A stretch of DNA of 47,933 bases, taken from Pseudovirgaria hyperparasitica. Lineage: Eukaryota > Ascomycota > Dothideomycetes > Acrospermales > Acrospermaceae. The stretch covers positions 1,608,406-1,656,338 of the forward strand of contig NW_022985556.1 in the NCBI RefSeq assembly GCF_010093815.1, read 5' to 3'. Made by a program: the position numbers and the translations under genes. The notes under the pieces were generated by a model. It saw nothing but the letters and a program-made list of their open reading frames with translations. It was not told where the DNA came from and searched no databases. Below are positions 10,780-22,740 of this stretch, piece by piece. Positions within the stretch are counted from its first letter, which is position 1, and every line of letters starts with the position of its first letter.

Positions 10780-13300
10780 AAGCTAATTAATATCTTATTA
10801 CGTAATAGCTATCCCCGTAGTATAGAGGGGTACTAATACGTTAAGTTTATTTATCTCGGGAGCTATTATATGGTCGTTTCTTCCTTTCTTCTCGGCTCTC
10901 TCTTCTTAAGCCTTATAGACCTCTCTAGCTATAAAGTCGGGAGCGCCCTTCTTAAATACCGCACGACGTAAGTCGCTATTAAGGCTTAATAGTTCGCTAA
11001 TAGTAATGTTCATGGTTATCTCTAGAACGCGCACCAGCCATACTTCGCTAGCTTCTATGCTTAGCCGCTATCCTTCGCGTAGATAGTTATTAAGCTTAAC
11101 GCCTTAGATACGTGCCTTTTAACTAGAATTTAGGCTATCCCCTTTATCTATCTTATCCTCTAGCGCCGTTAGCTCTTATTTAGACGTTCCCTAGTCGCTA
11201 CTCTTCTCGCCGTCCTCCTATTCCTTAATAATCCTTATATACTACCCTTCATGCATTCTACGGAGACGGGCGATCTTTCTTTTCTTAGTACGATTAGGTA
11301 TACTCTTTATAATCCCCCTTCTAGATATTACGAGCATAGCGGGCTCTTCTAGAGCCATCTCCTCGTGGATATATCTATTACTAGCTACGTCGAAGCGTTC
11401 ATAGAATTCTATATATCTATCTTTCTTACTCTTGGGCGACGTGACTTCTTCTTCTAAATCGCTATCCGCTAAGGCCTAGTAGGGACCCTTTATAGATTTT
11501 ATACTAATACTATATACTAGCACTCCCTATAAAGCGTTAATATTTACTACGGACGTAGAAACCTTCACTCCTCCTCCGTACTAGCTTAGGCCGTTTTAAA
11601 CCGTTACTACGTAGTTCCGGATAGCTTATAGAGTAGCTTATGGCCCTACCGAGGAGGGTAGTAATAGAATTTCTTCTCCGTTCGTCCTAAAACGCCCTTA
11701 GAATACTCGCACCCTATTAATATTTAGTAATCCGTCTCTAATGTATCCTACTATCTCTAGACATCTATATATTAGGTAATCTCCTCTATATATAATATAT
11801 ATAATTAGTCTTCGAGGTCTATTCTAGGCTATAACGCCTTCTTAGGAGTCTCGGGTAGAGACGTATTCTCTATTCTATATATAATTCTATAGATAAACTT
11901 ACGTTAGTTCTATAGATATACCTTATACTTAGAGATATACTAAAAGATTTAGCCTTCGCGCCTACTAGTTAATAATGGCCGAAAGTAGCTTAGGTTCGTA
12001 CTTCTTAAGGGATGGGAATAAGAGATTAGAGGTAAAGTAGAACTTCATCTTAATTAACGTGAGGTCTAGTTTACTAAATCTCTCTACCATCTTATTAAAC
12101 TTATCCGATTCTAGCGCGACGTGTACTACGACTAGAGAGGGGTGGTTAAATTCATTAGTTCTTCTTTCTTCATGTGACTACTCTTCTAAGCCGGTCTTCT
12201 TACTCTCTATCTTTAATTTATGGTATATGGCTATAGCTAGCTCTTATACGGCTAAGTACTTATTAATACGAGCTAGTTTCTTAAGTGCTCTAGCCTTTCG
12301 TGATACGAAGCTATAGATAATTACCTAGTCGTAACTATGTACTTCTATCGTAAGTTAACATTTCTCTATAGCCCGAGCCTTAAGACTATTAGGTAGCCCT
12401 TCTAGGAAGAGCTCTATTCGCGAATACGAGCTTAGGCTTCCTTTAGCCGTAAGTTTCTCCGTGATAATATAATACTAGGAGTAGTATATGGGGAGAGAGT
12501 AGGATGGGTCTACTTTAACCATTTCCACGTATTTTCGGATAAAGTAGATGGTACCTTCCTTAAGGGCAGAGTTAAATGGAGAGAATTCCTTTAATAATTC
12601 TTCACGTAGCGTGGCCTACTACTATTTCTAAAACCTACTTATTCCTTTAATAGTAGGATAGAGATAGTCCTTATAGTATGACGGTAGGGAGGTTATCTTC
12701 TTATTAGGCGGAACTTTATAGTTTATATATATGTCCTTATACTTCTAAAGGAAGGCCGTAATGTTTATTCCTTTAAAGCGCTTAGGGGCTAGAATAGATA
12801 GAGGTACTATCCTTCCTTATCGCGTAAATGCTATGAAGAAGTTAAGTATCTCTCTACGAGTTACTAGGTTATTATTTTAAGCTCCTATTATACTATTACT
12901 AGTAGTAGGTATACTAGTAGAGACGCTAGGGGTAAGGTTATTAGTTAAGGGATTACCTTAACTAAAGGTTAGCCTAATGCGTCTACCTATAACACCTATC
13001 ATCCCTTCTCCATGTTAACTAATCCCTTTATAAGGTAAACTATTACTATCGTCTTTATCGATATAAGGTTCACGGTATCCTACTTATATTATTATCTTCG
13101 TGTAAGGCGTTCCTAAAGTAGTATACTCGTATAGCCGTGTTTATAAATAACAGCTATAGTAGTACTAAATAGATTATATTTATCGTTTTTAAACTCTTCT
13201 TTACTACTTCATCTAGCCCTATTTTATATCCTATTCCCCTAAGACATTTTCGAGTCGTGCTATCACCCGTGTTAGCATGCGTATACTTTTTACAGCTACT
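10780..13300 (-). pseudogene. gag: Gag region of element 1 (decayed)
   Basis: This minus-strand stretch precedes the protease and must hold the structural gag gene by position. I see hydrophilic, Lys/Glu-rich coding-like frames with many stops, but no zinc knuckle I would defend. A 10-bp-arm relative of the palindrome lies at 12941-12965. The call rests mainly on gene order. The first few hundred bases after the 5' LTR are probably untranslated leader. Short plus-strand open stretches here are antisense shadows. Confidence 0.45.
12941..12965. repeat. Degenerate palindrome, copy 3
   Basis: Arms TTAGTTAAGG and CCTTAACTAA around GATTA, preceded by TTA as in the longer copies. It is a weaker member of the same palindrome family. 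Confidence 0.55.
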
Positions 13301-13469
13301 TTTAAGAGGCTAGCCCCTAGCGACTCCGGACTCCCTATTTTCCGGACTCGTAGCTTCGATCTAGTAAATCTAGACTACCTTATTAGGCACGCTATATACT
13401 TCCCCTAAGCTAGTTTCGGAGTCCTAATCTCCCCCTATAAGTTCGTAGTCCGGGTATAACCTCTAAAAT

Positions 13470-13790
13470 TATGGTAAGCTATCGCCACGAGTGTCCCTTT
13501 TATAAATGGCTATGTTCCTAGTATAGTAGTCGCGACGAACTCATAAGTATCTCTCCTAGGTATTATAAGTTCTCTTTGAACGCACGACTTCTTATTAGTT
13601 CTCTTTTATAATAGGACGGGTCTATATAATACTCTTAATNNNNNNNNNNNNNNNNNNNNNNNNNNNNNNNNNNNNNNNNNNNNNNNNNNAGTAGAATGAC
13701 CAAGGAAAACGCCCTCCTTAAATATATAATGAAGCCATGTAATCGAGCTAGGGACACATACATATAGGGCTGTAGGAGCGGCCTTCCACA
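13470..13790 (-). repeat. 5' LTR of element 1 (with assembly gap)
   Basis: Starts TATGGTAAGCT (RIP form of TGTGGTGAGCC) and ends CCTTCCACA. It aligns to 2402-2773 on both sides of the N run. The aligned ends imply that about 101 bp of LTR are represented by only 50 Ns. Confidence 0.9.
13640..13689. other. 50-N assembly gap inside the 5' LTR
   Basis: Fifty consecutive N. By alignment to the other LTR the missing segment corresponds to 2572-2672, so the gap length is a placeholder and about 51 bp too short. Confidence 0.9.
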
Positions 13791-13794
13791 CTAT

Positions 13795-14430
13795 ATTAGT
13801 AAGCTTAATGTTTCTATACTTAGTAAGTATTTATACTACCTACTAGTAATATAATTCACTAATATATATAGGTACTACGTCTATATATATAAGCGAAAAT
13901 ATTAGTATATTTACTAGCCGGCCTAAGTACGTCCGAATTAAATAAGGTATATAGATTATTTAGATTAACTAAGTTAGATTCTCCGTGTATTCTACTAGTA
14001 TTAGCTTCGTAGGTCTATAAAGGATAAGATCTAATAGTTACTAGTTTTATAGTATTAGTAGACTAATACTTACGTAAGAAGACGTGGCCGTAGATAAGTA
14101 TAAGATATTATTACTATAGATAATATTAGCCTATAGTATATATATATACTTTAATTTTAGACTATTTAGAGGTTAAGGCTAGACTTACCGCGTTAGGTAA
14201 GGCAATCGAAAGTATAAGAATATAAGCCTTAGACCTAGGAAAAGAAGATATAGCTATAGTAGAGATAGCTATATCTAATATACTAGTAATAGGCGTACGC
14301 TTTAATTCTATAGAAATATAGTAGTATAGAAGTAAGTAAGGTAGTTAGTTAATTAGCTTCTAAGAGACTAGATAGTATAGTAGTATAAATATAAACCGCT
14401 ATTTACTCGTAATTATATATCTATATATAT
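13795..14430 (+). pseudogene. Decayed SNF2-like ATPase, C-terminal part
   Basis: Removing element 1 and one CTAT target copy joins 2401 to 13795 in a single reading frame. The right-hand frame includes VRFSVYSTSISFVGL at 13973-14017, which resembles helicase motif V of SNF2 C-terminal domains (LLST..gg.GLNL). Aromatic and Arg-rich segments follow, where the Q..gR.hRiGQ motif would be expected, but I cannot recognise that motif. Stops occur throughout. The call is supported by frame continuity with the N-terminal half more than by this piece alone. The true end is uncertain. Confidence 0.4.
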
Positions 14431-15030
14431 CTATACGTGAAGAGAAATAAGATATTTATTCTATACTATTATATAGTAGGATATTACTATATATGCCGGT
14501 ATATAACGGAATATTCTAATATACGCCGGTATATTATAGAATATTCCTAGATACTTAAAGTATAGTCGTAGTATAAAGTAGTATTACTATTATATACCGG
14601 CATATAGTAGAACGTTACTATATATACCGGTATATAACGGGATCATGTTCCGACATACTATACGCCGCTAGTATATTATAGAATATTTCTAGATACTTAA
14701 AGTATAGTCGTAATATAAAGTAGTATCGCTATACTATACCGGTATTTAGTAGAACGTTACTATATATACCGGTATATAACGGGATTAAACGTTTTCTTAA
14801 TATTTAATAGAACGATTCTAAAAGAACCGGGATAGCTCTAGAAGAACTAGTAGGACGACTCTAGAAGAACTAGGATAACTCTAGAAGGACTAGAACGACT
14901 CTAGAAGTACCGGGACGACTCCGGGAGGATTGGGATAACTCTAGAAGTACCGGGACCCATTTAGGATAACTTTAGAAGTACTAGAAGACCTAGAAGTATT
15001 AGGAGCGTCATATCTTTTCTAATGTAAGTA
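14431..15030. repeat. AT-rich tract with 142-bp tandem duplication and a minisatellite
   Basis: No gene seen. Segments 14532-14642 and 14674-14784 are near-identical at an offset of 142 bp; both contain ACTTAAAGTATAGTCGTA and ACCGGTATATAACGGGAT. From 14811 to about 15004 is a degenerate ~20-bp minisatellite of the type GACGACTCTAGAAGTACCGG. Both are more G/C-containing than their surroundings. Confidence 0.75.
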
Positions 15031-15189
15031 TTCTATTTATACTAAACGTTCTATTTATACTAAACGTTCTATTTATACTAAACGTCCTATTTATACTAAA
15101 TATACTAGTTATACTAAATATTCTATTTATACTAAATATACTAGTTATACTAAACGTCCCGTTTATACTAAACGTACTATTTATACTAA
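15031..15189. repeat. 17-bp tandem array (about 9 copies)
   Basis: Unit TTCTATTTATACTAAACG and variants (ATATACTAGTTATACTAAA). The copies are directly adjacent with no unique spacers, so this is a minisatellite and not a CRISPR array. Confidence 0.85.
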
Positions 15190-17347
15190 TAGAATAATTA
15201 GTACTAGTTATTCTCTTAATACTAATTAGCTTACTAGTACTACTTATTTACTATATACTAATCACTCTCATAGAATAAATAGTATATAGTATTTTAGCTT
15301 CTCTATCTACTCTACCTACTCTATCTACTCTATATACTCTATCTATTTTAATAGAAGTCTCTTTTCTAAAGTAATATCTTTATCTAAAGTATCTCTATAA
15401 CTCTATATATCTTATTATTTTAAATTATATCTTTAGTATATTTAATTATAGTCTTTAAATTTAATACTAGAAAGATAGTATATAATAGAGAGTAGAGGTT
15501 AAAAATTAATTAGACTAGGAACTTAAATTAAATAGTACTATTCTAAGCTCTCTCCGACTATATAGCTATAATAAAATATAGTAGACCTTTCTTTCTTCTA
15601 TCTTTAGAAGGTATCCTTTATCTATTAAAAGATATTCTTATCTAGAACTATCTTTAATAACCTTTTCTTCTACTAGATACTTCCCTCTATATTTCTAGTT
15701 ACTATTTTTATTCTCTTTTATATTATCTATTCGGCCTCGTGGTAGTCTATATAGTTCTCTAGCTATATACTAATATCCGACTTCTCTTAAAAGTATATAC
15801 TCTTTATATATAGATTAAAGACCCGACTTAAACGTCCGCTACTATCTAACTTTATTTTAATTTAAGTATTAGTCGGGGTAGATAGACTACTAGTTAAGGT
15901 AGCTATAACTAGAGATAATAAGTTAGTAATAGACTTATTTATACTATATATATATATATATACTATTATTTACTATTCCTATAGTTACTTAGAGTAGATC
16001 TATACTTAATATCTAAGATAGTATAATCTTATCCGTAGCTACTACTAGTAGTATAGAACTCTTATCTATATCTAATAGTATATAAGATAATTTAAGGTAC
16101 TTATCTAACTAGTTTAGAGTATCTAACTTATTCTTTTTATAGTAGTTAGTATCTATATAGCCTCTATAACTTTAGTATATACTTATATTATCTAATAGCT
16201 TAGACTTCTTACTCTTATCTAAGTTATCTATATTTACTTTAGAGAAGTTATCTAGGTTATCTTTATATAGATTTATATATATAGTATCTAGGTTAATTAG
16301 TATTAGTACTATAAATACTAATACTATTAGTAATTTTTAAATATAGTTAATATAGTAGGGCGCCTAGTTCGACTATATTAGGCTTAGCGCTTACTATTTC
16401 TCTATATAATTTAGTATATAATTAGATAAAAGTATATATATATATCTAGTATTAGTAGAGAGTATACGAATCTATAGTAACTAAAGAATAAGTTTAGTAT
16501 CTACCCGCTACTATATTTATTAAGGGTATGCCTTATTATAATATATATAATAGTAATTATAGATAGTAGGATTAGTTGGAATATACTACTATAGTACTCC
16601 TTTAATCTAAGGAATCTTAGAGACTATAGTAGAACTAACTTTAGAGCCTTAATTACTACTAGCTCTATAAATATTTTCCGAGTTATACTAGTATTATACT
16701 AATAATTAGTAATATATCTAATATAATATAAGTAATATACCTTTACTTCTATATACATGTTATTATATATTAGGTTACTTATACTAGCTTTTCTTTTCTT
16801 AGCTATCTTCTAGTTCTAGTATTTAGATACTATCTATCTAACTCTAGAGAGGAGTTAGTAATAGAAGTTTATTATATCTTTCTTTACTAGCGTAATAATA
16901 TAGACGGGAGATATATTTTATAAATTATAATTAAGGTAGTAGCTACTAAGATTAATATCTCTAGCGGCTATCTAGGCTACTATCTAGCTATATATTAAGG
17001 TAATTAAATACTAGTAGTAACCGGTCTAAAAACGTTATAGTAATTAAAATCTCTATTATTATAAGATACTAGTCTTATTTATAAGACTAGAGACTATCTC
17101 TATAAGACCGCCTCTTTTTATAGATAGTTAGTTCTCTCTCTACTACTATTTCTCTATCTTCTTCTATTAAGCTAGATAGCTAATATAGTAGAGGAGAGGA
17201 TATAAGACCGTAGTATCCCTAGTTACTATTACGGTAGAATATTACTATGATATCTAAGCTATATAGAGCGTTACTACTATATTTACTACTAGTATATCTA
17301 GACTACTAGTTTATTAGTAGATAAATAAACACGTTAAGATAAGCTAG
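15190..17347. other. AT-rich debris; a minus-strand relic frame at ~17280-16340
   Basis: No gene can be named. 15300-15355 is a simple (TCTACTCTAC)-type repeat. On the minus strand from about 17280 to 16340 a frame with few non-RIP stops is visible, including EEDREIVVERELTIYKKRR and, later, SSTIVSKIP.IKGV. It looks like a decayed ORF of unknown family. The rest is saturated with TA, consistent with heavy RIP. Confidence 0.4.
17343..17347. repeat. Target-site duplication of element 2, left
   Basis: GCTAG immediately before the LTR; the same GCTAG follows the right LTR at 24612-24616. Confidence 0.9.
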
Positions 17348-17562
17348 TATTAAGGGTAGACCCTAGGTATACTTAACGCTAGCGTACTACGCCTACGCTA
17401 CTACTCTCTCCTCGCTTAATAAAGCTAAGTAAGCCCCTTTTCAATAGCGTACTCCGTCCCTTATCTTAAGGAAGCTAAGTAGACTCTAGCTTCCTCCCTT
17501 ATTAAACTTACTATATTCTATAAATACTCTTATATCTATATATATATTGTATTTCCGTAATA
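17348..17562 (+). repeat. 5' LTR of element 2
   Basis: TATTAAGGGTAGACC at the start, CCGTAATA at the end: RIP forms of TGTT...AACA. It is the same length as the right LTR, and the two differ by roughly 18 transitions by eye. An inner AGGGTAGACCCT palindrome lies at the left end. Confidence 0.92.
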
Positions 17563-17600
17563 TTAAGTTTAATTCTATTTTACTCTCTAAGTACTTTACT

Positions 17601-18890
17601 ATGGACTTCGGAGATAATACGTAGAGTAACGCTAGGGGTAAGCTAGACTAAGACCTAGATCTAAATATAGGGTTATAAAGCGCCGAAGAGGCGATCTTTA
17701 ACCTACTATAACGCTAGTAAGCCCTTAAATAAGAGATTCTTACTATAAGGAACTAAGCCTCCTAGAATTAATTAAGCCCCGCTATAAATGAACTACTAAA
17801 GTCTCTACTTAAAAAGATAACCTTAACCCCGTAAACTAACTAGAAACTATTAGAATCTAGGGACTAGAAACCGCCCTCCTAGAACGGTAAAGTAGCTACC
17901 TTCTAAGACTATCTATTATAGTTATATAGCTTCTATAAGGTACGATCCGCGCTTAAGCTAAAGCTATCTCTAGATTACTACTAGAACGCTATCTACGATA
18001 CTCTACTAGCGCGTAAGAGAAACTAAATATAATACTTCTAGAAAAGGGGAGACTCTATAAAAGGCAAGGACCCTAAAGTCTTCTTTATATAACTTAAGTA
18101 TATATACACGGATAGTAATAAGAAGGCTAAGACCTTAGAAAAGCTTTCGTTACTTAAATATATAAACGGCTAACCTTAGTATAAATACTAACTTGAATTC
18201 GACGGGCTTCTACTAAGCGCCGGTAGAGATAACTAGAAAGATAGTATAAAAATCAGCTATTTCTAAAATACCTTCTCGAATCCCGCTCGCACGTATATAG
18301 CCTCTATACTAAGGATTATAGACTACTATAGCTTTGCGGAAGAGGTTAAGAGAATTATAATAAACTTAGAAGATACTAAGTAGTTTAAGGTAGCTAATAA
18401 GAAGTAGAAATAGGATATAGTTACTATAATAAAAAGCACGGTAGCTATAAGGTTATATAAGTATTACGCCGCGGCTAAAAAGAATAAGAATAGAGATACT
18501 ATTATAGACCCTATATATACGAGTAGAGACTAGAAGAAAGAATCTAGATTCTACTATAAGACGGAGGAGATACCGAAGGTAAAGTAGATTAACTAAGTAG
18601 AAAGAGATAGACGCTAGAAAGAAGGGCTCTACTTCCGTTATAGGGTATCGGGATACTAGATTAAAGACTATCTATATACTAACCCCTCCTTAACCTCTAA
18701 AAGGATTATAAAGATTAATTAAGTTAAAATTACACCTCTATTAGAGATTAAAGATAATCTTACGGATTCCGATAATAAGTACTTAGAAAATATTTAATTC
18801 CCTCTTAAAGTTAAGAGTAGAGAGTAGAGGATACACTAGTAGATAGATAGGCTAAGTTCTAAAGTATAATAGATAGAAACCTTGTATATA
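17601..18890 (+). pseudogene. gag: Decayed gag of element 2
   Basis: Starts ATGGACTTCGGAGAT 38 bp after the LTR (MDFGDNT..., with Gln codons now stops). In the same frame 1,029 nt later (18630-18671) lies a zinc knuckle in RIP form, Y-x2-Y-x4-Y-x4-Y, where each Tyr is a mutated Cys or His (original C-x2-C-x4-H-x4-C). Gag forms the particle that packages element RNA. No open version survives. Confidence 0.75.
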
Positions 18891-18899
18891 CGGACGTAG

Positions 18900-21800
18900 T
18901 CCTCTAAAAAGCTATTAGGACTTTTACGCTTATTAATAAAGGCTACTAGTACTACGCTATAATTTAAGAAGATCTAATAGAAGGTCTAGAACTCCTCTAT
19001 AGATATCGCGGAAAGCGTATAATTAAGGGAGTAATAGACGCTATAAATAACTCTAAAATTCGTAGAGTCGTCACGTTTTATATAGAGATAGATAATTATA
19101 GATAAGATATCTACGCTTATATAGTACCTAACTTAGCCTTCCTACTTATCCTTAGAAATACTTAGAAAGCATATAATAAGGTATAGACCACGCCTGATAA
19201 GCGACGGTACTACTATAGCTAAGTAAAGCGATAGATAGATAAAGATCTTAACTACTATAAGCTAGGGACCGCCGAAGAGTAGACGGACCCTATAAAAGAA
19301 TATAAGAACTCTAAAGGGGTCCTTATAGTAAACACGGTATCTATAGAGAATATCTATAAGACGCTAGAGAAGAAGAAAGAGCTATTACTAGAATAGATAT
19401 AGAAGATACTACCCCCGTAACTCTAGAATATAGCTCCGCTATTTTCTAAAAGAGAAGCGGATAAACTCGCGCCGTACTAACTAGATATTAATTATAAAAT
19501 TAAGATACGCGAGAAAGCGGACGGGATACTAATAGACTTACTATAGAGGCGGCTATTTAGTATAGTAAAGGACGAGCTCCTTATACTAGTAAAACTTCTA
19601 AGAAATCTTCTAGTAAAAGGGCTAATTTAGTATACTATATTAGAAGCTACGGCCTCTATATTATTTATAAGAAAGTCTAGTAGAGAACTCCGGTTCTATT
19701 ATAACTACCGCGCCTTAAACGCTATTACTAAGCCTAACTAGTACCTCTTACTACTAATACTAGAGACCCTCTAAAATCTAACGGACGCTAAATAGTTAAC
19801 TAAGGTAGATATTATCGCTGCCTTCTACTAGATCCGTATAGCCCCTAGTTACGAATATAAAATGGTATTTAGAACTCGGCTAGGGTCGTTCGAATAGACG
19901 GTATATCCGTTCGGGTTATTAGGGGCTCTAGTAACCTTCTAACGGTATATTAACTTCTTACTATAAGAATAGCTAGATAACTTTACTTTAGCCTATATAG
20001 ATAACGTAATTATCTACTTAAATAGATTAAAGAAAGACTATTTTAGTAAAGTACGTATTATTCTTTAGAAGCTCTAGAACGGAGATCTCTATCTAGACCC
20101 TAGGAAAAGTAAGTTTACTTATAAAAAGATTAAGTACCTTAGGTTTATTATATATACTAATAGAAAAGGTATAGGCCCCGACCTAGAGAAGCTAGAAGTA
20201 GTAAAGGTCTAGTAGAAGCCGAATACCTAGAAGAAAGTATAATGGTTCCTTAGGTTCTATAACTACTACCGGATGTTTATTATAAACTATTCTAAGCTAG
20301 CCGGGCCTCTTACGGTACTTACTAGTAAGAATACTCTATTCTTCTAGGGAAAGAATAAGGAAGAGTCGTTCTAGGCCCTAAAGGAGAAGTTCTTAGGGGC
20401 CCTAGTTATAGTATACTAGGACCCTTATTAGAAGACGTTCCTTAAGATAGACTATAGTAGGTTTACGCTTAGAGAAGTACTACTTTAGAAAAATAAAGGA
20501 ACTCTTAGACCCGTTAGATTTTTCTTATAGAAGCTAAATAAAGCGGAGATTAACTATAATATCTATAATAAGGAGATACTTACTATAATCTTCTACTTAA
20601 AGTTCTAGAACCCTAAGTTAAAAGTATATGGTCCCTTTACTATATAGACGGATTATAAGAATCTTAAATACTTTATAATAAAGCGTTATCTATTAGAACG
20701 CTAAATATAGTAGTACGAAACCTTATCTAAGTACTAGTTCTTCTTAGTTTACTAACCGGGATCCGAAGCGGTCGTCTCTAATACTCTATTAAGATAGGAA
20801 TAAGATATACTTAGAGTAGATAATAAAGAGTCTAGGTTCTATAGGTTTCTAGACCCTAAGAATATAAAAGATTAGCTAGTCTCTAAGGTAAGACTATCGG
20901 CGGCCTATACTACCGACTTACTATTTAAGAATATATCGCTAGAGACTAAGTCTATCTATAAAGAGCCGGCTTTCCCGGGACCTTTCTAGGACTACTCTCT
21001 AAATAATCTATAGACTATAATAGTAGAAAAGGACTTAATATACTAAACTATACTCCATATAGTAACGGAAGAAGTATAGTTATTTCTAAGTAAGGTAAAG
21101 CTAAAAGTCTAAGTAGTAGATTATAGTATTAGCTCGGAGGGCTACCTTAACTACCGTAGAAAATTATAGATACTAGGCGCAAAGGTAACTATAGAAGCTA
21201 AGTATAAAGTACTAGGGCCCGGCGATTTAGAAGGGGACGTCCTTTAGACTAAGCTTATCTAGTCTATATACGACTTACCGCTCTATAGCTACCTAGACTA
21301 AGATTCTACTACTTCTATACTAGCACGAAGCTTCTACTAGCCGCTATAGGTAAGATACGTAAGGTAGTTTCTATAAAATTATAACTACTATAGACGGAAT
21401 AAGGTATAGTAGGAATAAAAACACGGACTTCTAAAGTCTCTCCTAGTCTCTAATTATTTCTTCTAGAAGATCTTAATAGACTTTCTTACTAACCTACCCG
21501 GCTTAGAAGAGAACTACTACTTATAGGTTATTAAAGACCGCCTAAGTAAGACCGTAGTATTATAAGCGATATCTACTATAAAGATAGAGAAATATACTAA
21601 GGCGTTTATAGATTACTAGGTAAGGTACTATAGTATACCCTTAGTAATAATAAGTAATTAAGAAATAAACTAGACTAGCTATTTCTAGAAGACCTTTTAT
21701 AGCCTTACCGGAGTAATCTAAAGACTAAGCTCTATATACTATCCTTAAATAGACGGAGACCTAGAGAGAATAAACTAGGAGGTATAGAGCTACCTACGAA

Positions 21801-22740
21801 ACTTTATTAATTAGAAATAGTCTAATTAGAAAACCTAGCTTCTAACTATGTAACTAGTACTAAACGCGCGCTACTAAGTAGGGCTAGGAATAAGCCTATT
21901 CTTCGCTACCTATAGATATAACCTACCGTCCCTCGTGCCTCTATAGATAGAAACTAACTCTAGTTTCTCGCTCCCTACTAAATAAAGAGCGGAAACCTTT
22001 ATAAAAAAGATAAAGGATATTACTAAGCTATATTAAGTAAATATAGTAGAGACCGTCTAAAAGTAAGAGGAGTCCGTAAATAGAAAGTAAACTCTAGTAC
22101 TAGTATACCGTGTAGGAGATAAAGTATAGCTTAATTTAAGAAACTATATAATAAGTTAACTAAAGAAGAACCTAGACTTAAAGTACGCGAAATATACCGT
22201 AGATAAAGTTCTATTACTAGTGTCCGTTAGACTAAGGGGGCTTCCTAGTAATATCTACCTAGTATTCTATATAGATCTACTTAGACTAGCTAGCGAAGAC
22301 TCTCTACCTAGATAGGAGACTAATAATAAATAACTAGACTCTATACTTATTAAGATACACGAAGAGTAGTAAGTTAAAGAGATACTATATACTAGAAATA
22401 AAGGGCGAGGATAGAGAAGAGAAGTCCTAGTAAAATAGGCTAGATACCACGACCTAATATAGAAACCCTTAGTAAACCTAATAGATACTACCGTATTAGA
22501 TAAGTTTAAATAGAAGTTCGGACCCGCTAAGATAAATAATAGCCTACTAGAGTAGTAGACTATAAAGAAAAAGAAGATATCTATCTAGTAATCTATAGAA
22601 TATATAGATAAAGAAGAGGAAGACTATACGGTCTTAAGAGAGAATAGAAAAGGAATTCATTCTATAGAAAAAAAAAAGGAAAAAAAAGAGAGAGAACTAA
22701 ACGCTAAAGGAAAAGGCCCGGAGGCTAGTATATTCTAATA
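18900..22740 (+). pseudogene. pol: Decayed pol of element 2: PR-RT-RH-IN-chromodomain
   Basis: One frame (position mod 3 = 2) holds all domains, so only substitutions have occurred. Protease region ~18926-19180: TLINKGY, a damaged D-S/T-G site. RT 19480-20330: YYNYRALNAITKPN at ~19700, QTVYPFGLLGA at ~19900, and AYIDNVIIY at 19991, where the second catalytic Asp is now Asn. RNase H 20440-20800: DYSRFTLREVLL and later NYNIYNKEILTII. Integrase ~21300-22300. Chromodomain 22370-22530: VKEILYTRNKGRG...EVLVK.ARYHDLI.KPLVNL. The chromodomain usually guides integration to heterochromatin. The frame is -1 relative to gag. The C-terminal tail is Lys/Glu-rich. Confidence 0.88.

Larger units (their letters stand above)
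2402..13790 (-). mobile_element. Ty3/gypsy LTR retrotransposon (element 1), ~11.4 kb
   Basis: Two copies of a ~370-bp sequence with TGTGG...CCACA ends bound a 10.7-kb interior. The flanks share CTAT (2398-2401 and 13791-13794); ACTAT is possible if the terminal A is shared. On the minus strand the order is 5' LTR, gag, aspartic protease, RT, RNase H, integrase, a further long ORF, a GGGGAGG polypurine tract and the 3' LTR. Protease-RT-RNase H-integrase order is that of Ty3/gypsy. The RT signature LFLDDLGIKGP is, to my knowledge, typical of a fungal gypsy group with FxDDxxxKGP at the catalytic site. The interior is moderately RIP-damaged but keeps more CpA/TpG than its flanks, so it is younger than the ORF it interrupts. 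Confidence 0.9.

Noticed and set aside
12059-12316. Plus-strand 85-codon ORF
   Set aside because: Antisense to the gag region of element 1, Ser/Leu-rich shadow.
15031-15189. CRISPR array
   Set aside because: 17-bp units are directly adjacent with no spacers, in a eukaryotic RIP-affected sequence.
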